In this document: piece by piece, positions 33,957-42,070 of the stretch
Layout of the letters: each line of letters opens with the position of its first letter
How positions within the stretch are numbered: the stretch's first letter is position 1
DNA from: an uncultured Thomasclavelia sp.
GTDB lineage: Bacteria; Bacillota_I; Bacilli_A; Erysipelotrichales; Coprobacillaceae
NCBI GenBank assembly: GCA_910588165.1
Contig: CAJUOR010000007.1
Coordinates: 1-44,679, forward strand
Length of the DNA stretch: 44,679 bases
Direction: 5' to 3'
The notes under the pieces: model-generated
Told to the model about the DNA's origin: nothing
Database searches by the model: none
What the model saw: the letters and a program-made list of their open reading frames with translations, nothing else
Program-made: the position numbers and the translations under genes

Positions 33957-34951
33957 ACATGGGTGGATCAGTAGCCATTGCATTTACAAAAATTATTATT
34001 AGTTTTGTGGTAGGATTTTTATTGACCTTGATTGGTGTACCGAAAATGTTGCCAATCTTACATAAGTTGAAATTCGGTCAAGTTGAAAGAGAAGAAGGAC
34101 TGGAATCGCATAAAAGAAAAAATGGTACTCCGACAATGGGTGGTGTCATTTTTGTGGTTGCTTCCGTCATTGCGACGATTGCATGTAACCCTAAAAATTT
34201 GACGGATCCGGTGGTTTTACTATTGATATTAGCTTTTGGCGGTATGGGGCTTATCGGCTTATTAGATGATTGGCTGATTGTTGTTAAGAAAAACAATCTA
34301 GGTTTAAAGCCGTTACATAAATTTCTGTTGCAATCATTAGTTGCTATTTTGATTTATGCCTTAGCTTATTACTTCATGCCAAATTTCACATCGGTTATTC
34401 AAATTCCGTTCGTTGGTATTCAAGTGGATTTGGGTTGGCTTTATCCAATCTTAATTTATTTAATGTTTACAGCCGCAACTAATGGTGTGAACTTATCAGA
34501 TGGTTTAGATGGCTTAGCAACCGGTTTATCCATGATGGCGATTGCTCCATTTGTTATCTTTTCATTGATGCAAAAGACAACAGCTGTTTCATCATTCGGT
34601 ATGGCAGTTATCGGGGCTTTATTAGGTTTTATGCTTTATAATTATCATCCGGCAAAAATCTTTATGGGAGATGTCGGAAGTTTATCCTTAGGTGGCTTAT
34701 TAGCCGGGTTAGCGATTGTGACCAAACAAGAATTATTGTTATTGGTTGTCGGTGGGGTTTTTGTTATAGAAACATTATCGGTTATCATTCAAGTTGTTTC
34801 TTTCAAAACAACCGGTAAACGTGTTTTTCGTATGGCACCGTTGCATCACCATTTTGAGATGCTGGGCTGGTCAGAACAGCAAGTCGTCTTTGCTTTTTGG
34901 TTTTGCGGTTTCTTATGCGGTATTGCAGGCTGTCTAATCGGGGTGATGTAA
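33953..34951 (+). CDS. mraY: Phospho-N-acetylmuramoyl-pentapeptide transferase MraY
   Basis: Transfers phospho-MurNAc-pentapeptide to undecaprenyl phosphate, forming lipid I at the inner face of the membrane. A 332-residue protein with about ten helices. Catalytic motifs are visible: LIGLLDDWLIV (aspartate pair), NGVNLSDGLDGLATG, FMGDVGSLSLGG and the loop HHHFE near the C-terminus. The ATG at 33953 overlaps the murE stop; a second ATG two codons later is also possible. Confidence 0.97.
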   Translation: MNMGGSVAIAFTKIIISFVVGFLLTLIGVPKMLPILHKLKFGQVEREEGLESHKRKNGTPTMGGVIFVVASVIATIACNPKNLTDPVVLLLILAFGGMGLIGLLDDWLIVVKKNNLGLKPLHKFLLQSLVAILIYALAYYFMPNFTSVIQIPFVGIQVDLGWLYPILIYLMFTAATNGVNLSDGLDGLATGLSMMAIAPFVIFSLMQKTTAVSSFGMAVIGALLGFMLYNYHPAKIFMGDVGSLSLGGLLAGLAIVTKQELLLLVVGGVFVIETLSVIIQVVSFKTTGKRVFRMAPLHHHFEMLGWSEQQVVFAFWFCGFLCGIAGCLIGVM

Positions 34952-34952
34952 G

Positions 34953-36299
34953 ATGGAGATTGCAGGAAAAAAAGTCCTGGTTTTAGGTTTGGCAAAAAGC
35001 GGTATGGCCGCTATTTTGCTTTTACATAAACATCAGGCTCAAATTACTTTAAGTGAAACCAAACCGTTAGATAAGCTTGAACATCAAGCTGAGTTAGAAG
35101 CGATGGGCGTACGTTTAGTCTGCGGTGAATTACCAAAGGCATTATTTGAAGAAGAATTTGATTTTGTCATTAAAAATCCGGGAATTAAATACACCGAGTG
35201 GTTTATTTTGCGTTTACAAGAAAGAAATATTCCGATTTATACGGAAATAGAGTTGGCTTATCAGTTAGCACCTCACCACCATTATTTAGCTGTGACCGGT
35301 ACTAACGGTAAAACAACTACAGTTACATTGATTTATGAAATTTTGAAAGCAGCTTTTGGTAAAAAAGCCCACTTTGCCGGCAACATTGGTGTACCGTTAT
35401 GCGAGATTGTCTATGAACATCAATTGGAAACGGAAGAAAATCATTATATTGTACTAGAAATGTCTAACTTCCAATTATTGAATATTGAACAATTTAGACC
35501 GGAAGTGTCCACAATTATTAACTTAACACCGGATCATTTAGACTATATGCGCAATTTAGATGAATATTATGCTTCCAAAACGAATATTTATATGAATCAA
35601 GAAAATCAAAATGTTTATATCAACAATCTTGATGATCAAAATATTCAAGACTATATGGCGAAGTATAAACCTCATGGACAAGTGGTTAGTTTGTCTATGC
35701 AACATCAAGCTGACTATCATTTAGAGGGTGAAATGATCATGTATCATGATCAGATGATTATGCCGACATCTGATATTCAAATGGTCGGACGTCAGAATAT
35801 TCAAAATGTGATGATGGCTATAGCGATGTGTGAAACGGTAGGGGTGAAGCGTCAAGTCATCGTACAGACTGTCAAAGGCTTCCCGGGTGTTGAACATCGA
35901 GTTGAATTTGTCAGAGAAGTTAATGGGGTTAAGTATTATAACGATTCCAAAGGTACCAATACCGATGCTACAATTGTCGCTATACAGTCTTTTACTTGTC
36001 CGATTATTTTATTGGTTGGGGGTAAAGAAAAAAATCTTTCAATGGCTACATTAAAGAAAAATTTATCCAATGTCAAACAGGTCATCGGCTATGGCGATTG
36101 CGGAAAGCGATTAGTTGATGATTTAGTTGGTGAAATGGGAATTGTTGTGGTAACGATGGACGAAGCATTACAAGAAGCTCGAAAAGTAGCGATTGAAGGC
36201 GATGTGGTTTTATTATCTCCGACAACGAGCAGTTTTGATCAGTTCTCAAGCTTTGAGGAAAGAGGCCGTTATTTTAAAGCGTTAGTTCAAAAGTTGTAA
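34953..36299 (+). CDS. murD: UDP-N-acetylmuramoyl-L-alanine--D-glutamate ligase MurD
   Basis: Adds D-glutamate to UDP-MurNAc-L-Ala. The 448-residue protein has an N-terminal Rossmann domain (KVLVLGLAKSG), ATP-binding GTNGKTTT at 116-123, FAGNIGVPL just after, and the C-terminal domain with YNDSKGTNTDAT and SPTTSSFDQF. The start follows GGGGTGATGTAAG, one base after mraY. It is the last gene of this dcw block; murG, which follows closely in most Bacillota, is absent. Confidence 0.97.
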   Translation: MEIAGKKVLVLGLAKSGMAAILLLHKHQAQITLSETKPLDKLEHQAELEAMGVRLVCGELPKALFEEEFDFVIKNPGIKYTEWFILRLQERNIPIYTEIELAYQLAPHHHYLAVTGTNGKTTTVTLIYEILKAAFGKKAHFAGNIGVPLCEIVYEHQLETEENHYIVLEMSNFQLLNIEQFRPEVSTIINLTPDHLDYMRNLDEYYASKTNIYMNQENQNVYINNLDDQNIQDYMAKYKPHGQVVSLSMQHQADYHLEGEMIMYHDQMIMPTSDIQMVGRQNIQNVMMAIAMCETVGVKRQVIVQTVKGFPGVEHRVEFVREVNGVKYYNDSKGTNTDATIVAIQSFTCPIILLVGGKEKNLSMATLKKNLSNVKQVIGYGDCGKRLVDDLVGEMGIVVVTMDEALQEARKVAIEGDVVLLSPTTSSFDQFSSFEERGRYFKALVQKL

Positions 36300-36350
36300 T
36301 GAGGATAAGTCCTTTGGGTAATTAAAATCAATAGGATTTGAAATAAGGAT

Positions 36351-36396
36351 AGAGAGTAGGCGTCATGTGAATAGTGATAAGCTAACTCTCTTTTTT
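36351..36396 (+). terminator. Terminator after murD
   Basis: AGAGAGT (36351-36357) pairs with ACTCTCT (36385-36391) around a 27-base loop that can pair further inside, followed by six T. Confidence 0.65.
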
Positions 36397-36574
36397 CATC
36401 AAAAGCTATGGATTTGTTAGGTTTAAAAATTTAAAAGTTTGACCTTGCTTGAAGTTAGATTGAAATACCTAATTATCTTAATGACAGTTTTTGGTTGAAA
36501 TAACAAAAAATTTATGAATTTAGATAAGAAATGGCTGAAAATAATGCGATTTATTTGAAAAAATTGTTTTAATG

Positions 36575-36598
36575 ACACGCTAAGCGTTGTTTTTTTTT
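36575..36598 (+). terminator. Terminator-like hairpin before sepF
   Basis: ACACGC with one bulged base pairs with GCGTTGT around a TAA loop, then nine T. It ends just before the sepF -10 box, and its T tract overlaps the likely -35. Confidence 0.55.
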
Positions 36599-36616
36599 AT
36601 GGAAATATGCTATAAT
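36587..36616 (+). promoter_or_regulatory. Promoter of sepF
   Basis: TTGTTT (36587-36592), 18-base spacer, and a perfect TATAAT (36611-36616) preceded by TGC (extended -10); AAGGAGG ribosome site follows at about 36631. Confidence 0.72.
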
Positions 36617-36645
36617 GGTGCTATCAAACCAAGGAGGTCATTGTC

Positions 36646-37080
36646 ATGGGTTACGGAAAGAAAATTAAAGATTGGTTCACTGAAGATATTGAAGATGATA
36701 TGGATGAATCAACTTATGAAGAAGAATTAGATACAGAACCAAAAACAAGCATTTTTGAGCAGGCACATTCACAACGTACAAGTGAAGCTGTTAAAGCTTT
36801 CAATGCCAATAAAGATGGGCATTTAATTTTATTTGAACCACGTGCGTATGCTGAGGCCAGTGAAATCGGTAATTACTTAAAACAAAAAAGAGCAGCTGTT
36901 GTTAACTTGCATCGTTTACAAAAAGAACAATCAAAACGTATTATCGATTTCTTAAGTGGTGTTATTTACGCTATTGATGGTGATATTCAACAAATCGGTC
37001 CAAAGATTTTCCTTTGCACACCTAAAAATATCGGTGTTTCTGGCAATATCACAATGGACGATGATGAACAGGACGTGTAA
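36646..37080 (+). CDS. sepF: Cell division protein SepF
   Basis: Binds the FtsZ tail and membrane, aligning FtsZ filaments into the Z ring. The 144-residue protein has an N-terminal amphipathic segment (MGYGKKIKDWF), an acidic linker to about 50, and the conserved SepF core (LILFEPRAYAEASEIGNYLK; AAVVNLHRLQKEQSKRIIDFLSG in the middle; GDIQQIGPKIFLCTP at the end). It has its own promoter and terminator, unlike most sepF genes, which lie inside the dcw/ylm operon. The Bacillus neighbours ylmD, ylmE and ylmG are absent. Confidence 0.95.
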   Translation: MGYGKKIKDWFTEDIEDDMDESTYEEELDTEPKTSIFEQAHSQRTSEAVKAFNANKDGHLILFEPRAYAEASEIGNYLKQKRAAVVNLHRLQKEQSKRIIDFLSGVIYAIDGDIQQIGPKIFLCTPKNIGVSGNITMDDDEQDV

Positions 37081-37109
37081 AGTATTAGGCATCTAATACT
37101 TTCTTTTTT
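37079..37109 (+). terminator. Terminator between sepF and ylmH
   Basis: Perfect ten-bp stem AAAGTATTAG (37079-37088)/CTAATACTTT (37093-37102), GCAT loop, then C and six T. The sepF stop codon overlaps the stem base. Only five bases separate it from the ylmH start. Confidence 0.88.
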
Positions 37110-37114
37110 ATGCT

Positions 37115-37882
37115 ATGGAACATTATTTAGAACATTTTTTGGGCGATGAATTATTCTGTCGTCATTTGATGGATATGAAAGAGCGGGTTTTGGAACGCTA
37201 TGTTCCCGTGCTTTTGGATTTTATGAACCCTCATGAAATAGCTGTTGCTTCAAAGTTAATCGGTAAGAATAGCGGTGTTGAGATTTCTTTTAACGGAGGA
37301 ATTAAAGATGCCGAGATGCAACGTGGGTTAATACATATGCGTGATGATAAGATTACAGAAGAAGATTTTGAGGTTGTTGTGATGGCATTAAGCTATCCCG
37401 GGAAGTTTGTGAAAATCAGTCATCGTGATGTCTTGGGTGCTTTGATGCATTTAGGGCTAAAGCGTGAGTTATATGGCGATATAGTAGTGGAAGAAAATAC
37501 GGCTTACTTTGCTTGTGCGAAGCATATTGGCGATTATCTAAAGGCTAATTTGACACATATAGGTAAGGGGAGTGTCAGAATAAAGCAAGCGACTAAAGAA
37601 ATTGTTCATCATCAGGATTATCGACAAATTCAGGTAAGTATTCCGTCTTTTCGCTTAGATGCGATTATTTCCGAGGCATTTCATCTATCTAGAAAAGAGG
37701 CTTCGCAATATATTCTATCTAATTTTGTAAAAGTTAACTATAAAGAGGTTGTACAAACGAATTATTTATGTCATAATATGGATATAATCTCTTTAAGGAA
37801 ATATGGTAGAATAAAATTGGTCGATTTAGAGAAAACTAATCGTAAAGATAAACATATCGTTGAAATATGGTTTTATAAGTGA
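37115..37882 (+). CDS. ylmH: YlmH S4-domain RNA-binding protein
   Basis: A 255-residue protein of the YlmH family. In Bacillus, YlmH binds stalled 50S-peptidyl-tRNA and can serve in ribosome-associated quality control. The start MEHYLEHF aligns with the family N-terminus, followed by VPVLLDFMNPHEIAVASKLIG; the C-terminal S4 domain is at about 180-245 (FRLDAIISEAFHLSRKEASQYI). No ribosome site precedes this ATG: the upstream bases are the T tract of the sepF terminator. No promoter is evident either, so expression probably needs read-through or leaderless initiation. It overlaps the frame leading into divIVA. Confidence 0.9.
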   Translation: MEHYLEHFLGDELFCRHLMDMKERVLERYVPVLLDFMNPHEIAVASKLIGKNSGVEISFNGGIKDAEMQRGLIHMRDDKITEEDFEVVVMALSYPGKFVKISHRDVLGALMHLGLKRELYGDIVVEENTAYFACAKHIGDYLKANLTHIGKGSVRIKQATKEIVHHQDYRQIQVSIPSFRLDAIISEAFHLSRKEASQYILSNFVKVNYKEVVQTNYLCHNMDIISLRKYGRIKLVDLEKTNRKDKHIVEIWFYK

Positions 37883-37893
37883 GGTGGAATGGC

Positions 37894-38397
37894 GTGGCAA
37901 ATAAAAGAGATATTGATTTTCCTGTCAAGTTTCGAGGTTATGACCCCGAAAGTGTAGAGAAGATGATTAGAAGCATGGAAAAAGAAATTGATGCCGCAGT
38001 AGTAAAACGTGCTTCAATCGAAGAAGAGGTAAAGAAGCTGCGAGAGGAAAATAAGATTTTAAATCATCGCATTCAAATTCACGAAAAAGCCAATGAAGAG
38101 ATTGCCCGTTTGGCTTTAAAAGAAGCAAGTGAATTGATTGAAAAAGCCAAAAGAAATGCGAATTTGATTTTGAAGGAATCTTTAGATTATGTCAGAACAT
38201 TAAGTGGTGAAGTCGATGGCTTTAAAGAACAAGCGGCAACATTTAGAGCCAGTGTTCAAAAAATGAGTCAAGAATTACTTGACACCATTGATAATTCTGA
38301 AGTATATTATTTAATAAATGAAGGCAAGTCACCAAACGCTAAACATGCCAACTTAATGGTTGATAGTGATGATGATATTGCCAGTCGTAAAAACTAA
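37894..38397 (+). CDS. divIVA: DivIVA-domain protein
   Basis: A coiled-coil protein that marks curved membranes at septa and poles and recruits division or polar factors. The N-terminal lipid-binding motif DIDFPVKFRGYDPESVEKMI (about 5-24) is followed by a long heptad-rich coiled coil (about 30-140) and an acidic tail. The start is a GTG at 37894 behind GAGGTGG; an in-frame GTG at 37879 overlapping the ylmH stop has no ribosome site. The encoded 167 residues are the normal length. The order ylmH-divIVA-ileS is the Bacillus order. Confidence 0.93.
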   Translation: MANKRDIDFPVKFRGYDPESVEKMIRSMEKEIDAAVVKRASIEEEVKKLREENKILNHRIQIHEKANEEIARLALKEASELIEKAKRNANLILKESLDYVRTLSGEVDGFKEQAATFRASVQKMSQELLDTIDNSEVYYLINEGKSPNAKHANLMVDSDDDIASRKN

Positions 38398-38413
38398 GAC
38401 GAAGACATATGCT

Positions 38414-38608
38414 TATAGTAAAGGCTTTAGAGAACTTATGGTTGGTGCAAATAAGTGGAATTTCGATAAGTAGATCACTTCCGAGTTGCTCCCTGAATAG
38501 TTAGGGTGAGCCGTTCATCGCGTTAAGATGTCAAGGGCATAGCAATGGCTATGAACAAAGGTGGTACCGCGTTTTAAAGACGTCCTTTAGAGGAGGTCTT
38601 TTTATTTT
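38414..38608 (+). promoter_or_regulatory. T-box riboswitch, predicted tRNA-Ile (AUC specifier)
   Basis: The T-box sequence AAGGTGGTACCGCG lies at 38558-38571. The terminator AGACGTCC (38578-38585)/GGAGGTCT (38592-38599) has one mismatch and a following T run. In Stem I the specifier arm reads ATC (38474-38476, isoleucine) before ACTTCCGAG. A TATAGT at 38414-38419 may be its -10, but no good -35 is seen, so part of the transcription may come from divIVA. Uncharged tRNA-Ile should switch on ileS. Confidence 0.92.
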
Positions 38609-38636
38609 ATTAAACGAAGAAAAGGGGGAAACATTG

Positions 38637-41390
38637 ATGAACTACAAAGACACATTATTGATGCCTAAGACCGAGTTTGAAATGCGTGGCAATTTGCCAA
38701 AGAAAGAACCGGTCTATGTGCAAAGATGGCAAGATATGGATCTCTACCATCAAGTTTTAAAACAGAATGAAGGAAAGGAACATTTCGTCTTCCATGATGG
38801 CCCACCGTATGCCAATGGTAATATGCATACCGGACATATGTTAAACAAGGTTATTAAAGATATTATTGTGCGTTATAAAAACATGATGGGCTTTTACTGC
38901 TCATATGTTCCGGGGTGGGATACACATGGTTTACCTATCGAAAGTGCTATCCAAAAACTAGGTGTTAATCGCAAAGAGATGAGTACGGCAGATTTCAGAA
39001 AGAAATGTTATGAATATGCTTTGCAGCAGGTTGAACGCCAAAAAGAACAATTGATTCGTGTCGGAACTTTTGCTGATTACGATCACCCATACTTGACTTT
39101 AATGCCCGAATTTGAGGCTAATCAAATTGATGTATTTGCCAAGATGGCTTTAGACGGTTTGATTTATAAAGGAAAGAAACCTGTTTATTGGTCATATTCA
39201 AGTGAATCAGCTTTAGCTGAAGCCGAAGTAGAGTACCATGACATTAAATCACCTACCATCTTTGTTGCATTTGATGTTTTAGATGGTAAGGGTGTACTAG
39301 AAGGTGATGAGAAATTTGTTATTTGGACAACAACACCTTGGACAATTCCTTCAAATGAAGCTATCTGTTTGAACGCTAAATTCGATTATGTTGTTCTTGA
39401 TACAGAAAAAGGTAAGTTAATTGTTTTAGATGAATTAAAAGACGCTTTATGCGATCGCTTTAAATTAGAAAAAAGAGATGTTTTAAAACATTTCAAAGGC
39501 TCTGAATTAGAATACGTAACTTGCACACACCCATTCAAAAGTTTAGCACCTTTCTATGATAGAGATATTTTAGTTATCTTAGGTGATCATGTTACAGCTG
39601 ATGCCGGTACAGGTTGTGTCCACACAGCACCGGGCTTTGGTGTTGATGACTTTAACGTCGGTGTGACTTATGATTTACCGGTTTTATGCCCGGTTAATGA
39701 GCAAGGCTTAATGATGGAAGAGGTTGGAGAATTCTTAGCCGGTCAACACGTTGATGAAGCGAATAAAACTGTATGTGTGAAACTAGATGAATTAGGACGC
39801 TTATTAAATATGGAATGGATTACTCACTCATATCCACATGATTGGCGGACTAAGAAACCAATTATCTTTAGAGCAACAGACCAATGGTTCTGTTCAATTG
39901 ATAAAATTCGTGAGAAATTATTAGATGAAATCGATCATGTCAATTGGTTAAACCAATGGGGTCATGTGCGTATCTACAATATGATTCGTGACCGTGGTGA
40001 TTGGTGTATTTCAAGACAGAGAACATGGGGTGTTCCAATTCCTATCTTCTACTGTGAAGATGGCACACCAATCATGGAAGAAGCAGTCTTTAAACATATC
40101 TCTGATTTATTTAGACAATATGGTTCAAATGTTTGGTTTGAACGCGATGAAAAAGATTTATTACCTGAAGGTTATACCAACGAACATTCTCCAAATGGAA
40201 TTTTCCGTAAGGAAAAAGACATTATGGACGTTTGGTTTGATTCCGGTTCAAGTCATACAGGTTGTATGAAAGAAAGAGGTTTAGGCTATCCGATGGATTT
40301 ATATTTTGAAGGTAGCGATCAATATCGTGGTTGGTTCAACTCTTCTTTAATTATCGGAACAGCTGTTTATGGAAAAGCACCATATAAAACAGTTTTATCT
40401 CATGGCTTTGTTTTAGATGGTAAAGGAAATAAAATGTCTAAGTCATTAGGGAATACAGTTGACCCAATTAAATTAGTCAATCAGTATGGTGCTGATATCT
40501 TACGTTTATGGGCAGCTTCTGTTTCATACCAACAAGATGTTCGTATCTCTGATGAAATCATGAAGCAAGTGGCTGAAAGCTATCGTAAAATCCGTAACAC
40601 ATTACGCTTTGTTGCCGGAAATGTGAATGATTTTAAAGCAGACGATGTTGTGCCTGTCAATGAATTAGAAGCGGTTGATCAATATATGCTTGTGCAAATG
40701 AATAAAGTCATTGCTCATATTTTAGATAGTTACGAAAAATATGATTTCTTAGAAGCTACTTCAAGTGCGGTTACTTATATGACTAGCTTATTAAGTGCTT
40801 TCTACTTAGACTTTACGAAGGATATCTTATATATCGAAAAAGCTGACAGTAAACGTCGTCGTCAAGTTCAGACTGTACTATACTATCACTTAAAGAACTT
40901 TATGCGCGCTTTATCACCGGTGTTAGTTTTCACAACCGAAGAACTTCACGATCATTTCCACTGCGATGAACATAAGGCTGAATCTATTTTCTTAGAAGCC
41001 CAACCTGAATTAGTTGAAGTTGAAAATGCGAAAGCTTTAGAAACTTTATTTGCTCATTTCATGAATGTGCGTGATGATGTTTTAAAGGCTTTAGAAGTTG
41101 CCCGTAATGAGAAAATCATCGGTAAATCGTTAGAAGCTAAAGTTACCTTAGCTCTAAAAGATGAATGCCAAGATGTGGAAACTTTAAAAGATAGTTTGAA
41201 ACAGTTATTCATTGTTTCTAAACTCGATTTAGTGTCTAGTTGTGAAGGTATGGCAGAATACGAAGCAAGCTATGTCAAAGTTGAGAAATTCAACGGTGTT
41301 GTATGTAAGCGTTGCTGGAATGTTTATGATGCGTCTGAAATGCATGATGAAGATGTTTGTGAACGTTGTCATGAAGTTTTAGAAGATTAA
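38637..41390 (+). CDS. ileS: Isoleucyl-tRNA synthetase
   Basis: Charges tRNA-Ile and edits valine. The 917-residue protein has the HIGH-type motif HTGH at 64-67 (ANGNMHTGHML), WTTTPWTIPSN in the editing domain, KMSKS at 599-603, and a C-terminal zinc finger with Cys890, Cys893, Cys908 and Cys911. The zinc finger and length are those of the bacterial, mupirocin-sensitive class rather than the eukaryote-like class. The ATG at 38637 follows AAGGGGGAA; an adjacent TTG at 38634 is less likely. Controlled by the upstream T-box. Confidence 0.98.
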   Translation: MNYKDTLLMPKTEFEMRGNLPKKEPVYVQRWQDMDLYHQVLKQNEGKEHFVFHDGPPYANGNMHTGHMLNKVIKDIIVRYKNMMGFYCSYVPGWDTHGLPIESAIQKLGVNRKEMSTADFRKKCYEYALQQVERQKEQLIRVGTFADYDHPYLTLMPEFEANQIDVFAKMALDGLIYKGKKPVYWSYSSESALAEAEVEYHDIKSPTIFVAFDVLDGKGVLEGDEKFVIWTTTPWTIPSNEAICLNAKFDYVVLDTEKGKLIVLDELKDALCDRFKLEKRDVLKHFKGSELEYVTCTHPFKSLAPFYDRDILVILGDHVTADAGTGCVHTAPGFGVDDFNVGVTYDLPVLCPVNEQGLMMEEVGEFLAGQHVDEANKTVCVKLDELGRLLNMEWITHSYPHDWRTKKPIIFRATDQWFCSIDKIREKLLDEIDHVNWLNQWGHVRIYNMIRDRGDWCISRQRTWGVPIPIFYCEDGTPIMEEAVFKHISDLFRQYGSNVWFERDEKDLLPEGYTNEHSPNGIFRKEKDIMDVWFDSGSSHTGCMKERGLGYPMDLYFEGSDQYRGWFNSSLIIGTAVYGKAPYKTVLSHGFVLDGKGNKMSKSLGNTVDPIKLVNQYGADILRLWAASVSYQQDVRISDEIMKQVAESYRKIRNTLRFVAGNVNDFKADDVVPVNELEAVDQYMLVQMNKVIAHILDSYEKYDFLEATSSAVTYMTSLLSAFYLDFTKDILYIEKADSKRRRQVQTVLYYHLKNFMRALSPVLVFTTEELHDHFHCDEHKAESIFLEAQPELVEVENAKALETLFAHFMNVRDDVLKALEVARNEKIIGKSLEAKVTLALKDECQDVETLKDSLKQLFIVSKLDLVSSCEGMAEYEASYVKVEKFNGVVCKRCWNVYDASEMHDEDVCERCHEVLED

Positions 41391-41396
41391 ACAATG

Positions 41397-41427
41397 ACTG
41401 CTCAATGTCGGGTTGAGCAGTTTTTTT
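41397..41427 (+). terminator. Terminator after ileS
   Basis: Nine-bp stem ACTGCTCAA (41397-41405)/TTGAGCAGT (41413-41421), seven-base loop, T run. Confidence 0.9.
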
Positions 41428-41437
41428 ATGAGAATGA

Positions 41438-41466
41438 TTGTGAAATCAATAGGGATATGCTAGAAT
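41438..41466 (+). promoter_or_regulatory. Sigma-A promoter of lspA-rluD
   Basis: TTGTGA (41438-41443), 17-base spacer ending in TGC, TAGAAT (41461-41466). Confidence 0.72.
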
Positions 41467-41482
41467 AGGTGCGGGTGATATT

Positions 41483-42070
41483 ATGAATGAGATAAAAGAA
41501 AAAATAGAAAATACAGATTTTTATGATAAAATGAAAAGTTTTATGTGCAAAATTAAGACAAGAGATTTTGATTTTGAATTAACTAATAAGACCTTGGCTT
41601 TCATGGGCGTAATTATGTTAGGTATTCTGGTAGCCGATCAGGTTACTAAACTGATGGCTGACCGAATTATGATGGAAGGACAAAATTACGAGATTATCGA
41701 TGGCTTTTTCTATTTTACATATGTGCATAATAAGGGCATGGCTTGGAGTTTGTTAGAGGGTAGAAGATGGCTGTTTTTATTGACAACACCACTTGTGCTA
41801 TGTGGCTTAATTTATTTTTTCACGGTGACTAAAAAACATGAAATTTTAACTCGTTTTGGCATTGTGCTAGTTGTCGGGGGGGCTTTAGGTAATTTTATCG
41901 ACCGTGCTATCTTTGGCTATGTTCGAGATTTTATTCATTTTTATATTTTTAATTACGATTTCCCGGTTTTCAATATTGCTGATATTGCCGTCTGTTTAGG
42001 AATCGGATTGATTATTTTAGAAATTATTATACAGGAGTATCAAATATGGAAACTATCAAAATCATTATAA
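41483..42070 (+). CDS. lspA: Lipoprotein signal peptidase (SPase II) with N-terminal extension
   Basis: Removes signal peptides from prolipoproteins after lipidation, in the membrane. Catalytic aspartates are D140 (GGALGNFIDR) and D167 (FPVFNIADIAV); VADQVTK at 50-56 marks the end of the first helix. Four helices are visible. At 195 residues it is 30-40 longer than usual because of a charged cytoplasmic N-terminus (1-36). This start is supported by GGGTGATATT directly ahead of the ATG at 41483; internal methionines (17, 21) have no ribosome sites. The 3' end overlaps rluD by 25 bases. Confidence 0.95.
   Translation: MNEIKEKIENTDFYDKMKSFMCKIKTRDFDFELTNKTLAFMGVIMLGILVADQVTKLMADRIMMEGQNYEIIDGFFYFTYVHNKGMAWSLLEGRRWLFLLTTPLVLCGLIYFFTVTKKHEILTRFGIVLVVGGALGNFIDRAIFGYVRDFIHFYIFNYDFPVFNIADIAVCLGIGLIILEIIIQEYQIWKLSKSL

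Larger units (their letters stand above)
36300..36645. other. AT-rich spacer between murD and sepF, no gene seen
   Basis: A 346-base stretch at the place where Bacillus carries spoVE, murG, divIB, ftsA and ftsZ. It holds a terminator (36351-36396), about 175 very AT-rich bases without any plausible ORF, a second terminator-like hairpin (36575-36598), and the sepF promoter. TTGACC (36439-36444), 16 bases, TGAAAT (36461-36466) is a weak promoter candidate that would give a transcript of about 125 bases ending at the second hairpin. No trace of coding sequence for the missing genes was recognised. Confidence 0.6.

Noticed and set aside
36300..36645. Pseudogene remnants of murG or ftsZ in the murD-sepF spacer
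   Set aside because: No frame in the spacer gives recognisable fragments of these proteins; it appears to be plain AT-rich non-coding DNA with terminators and a promoter.
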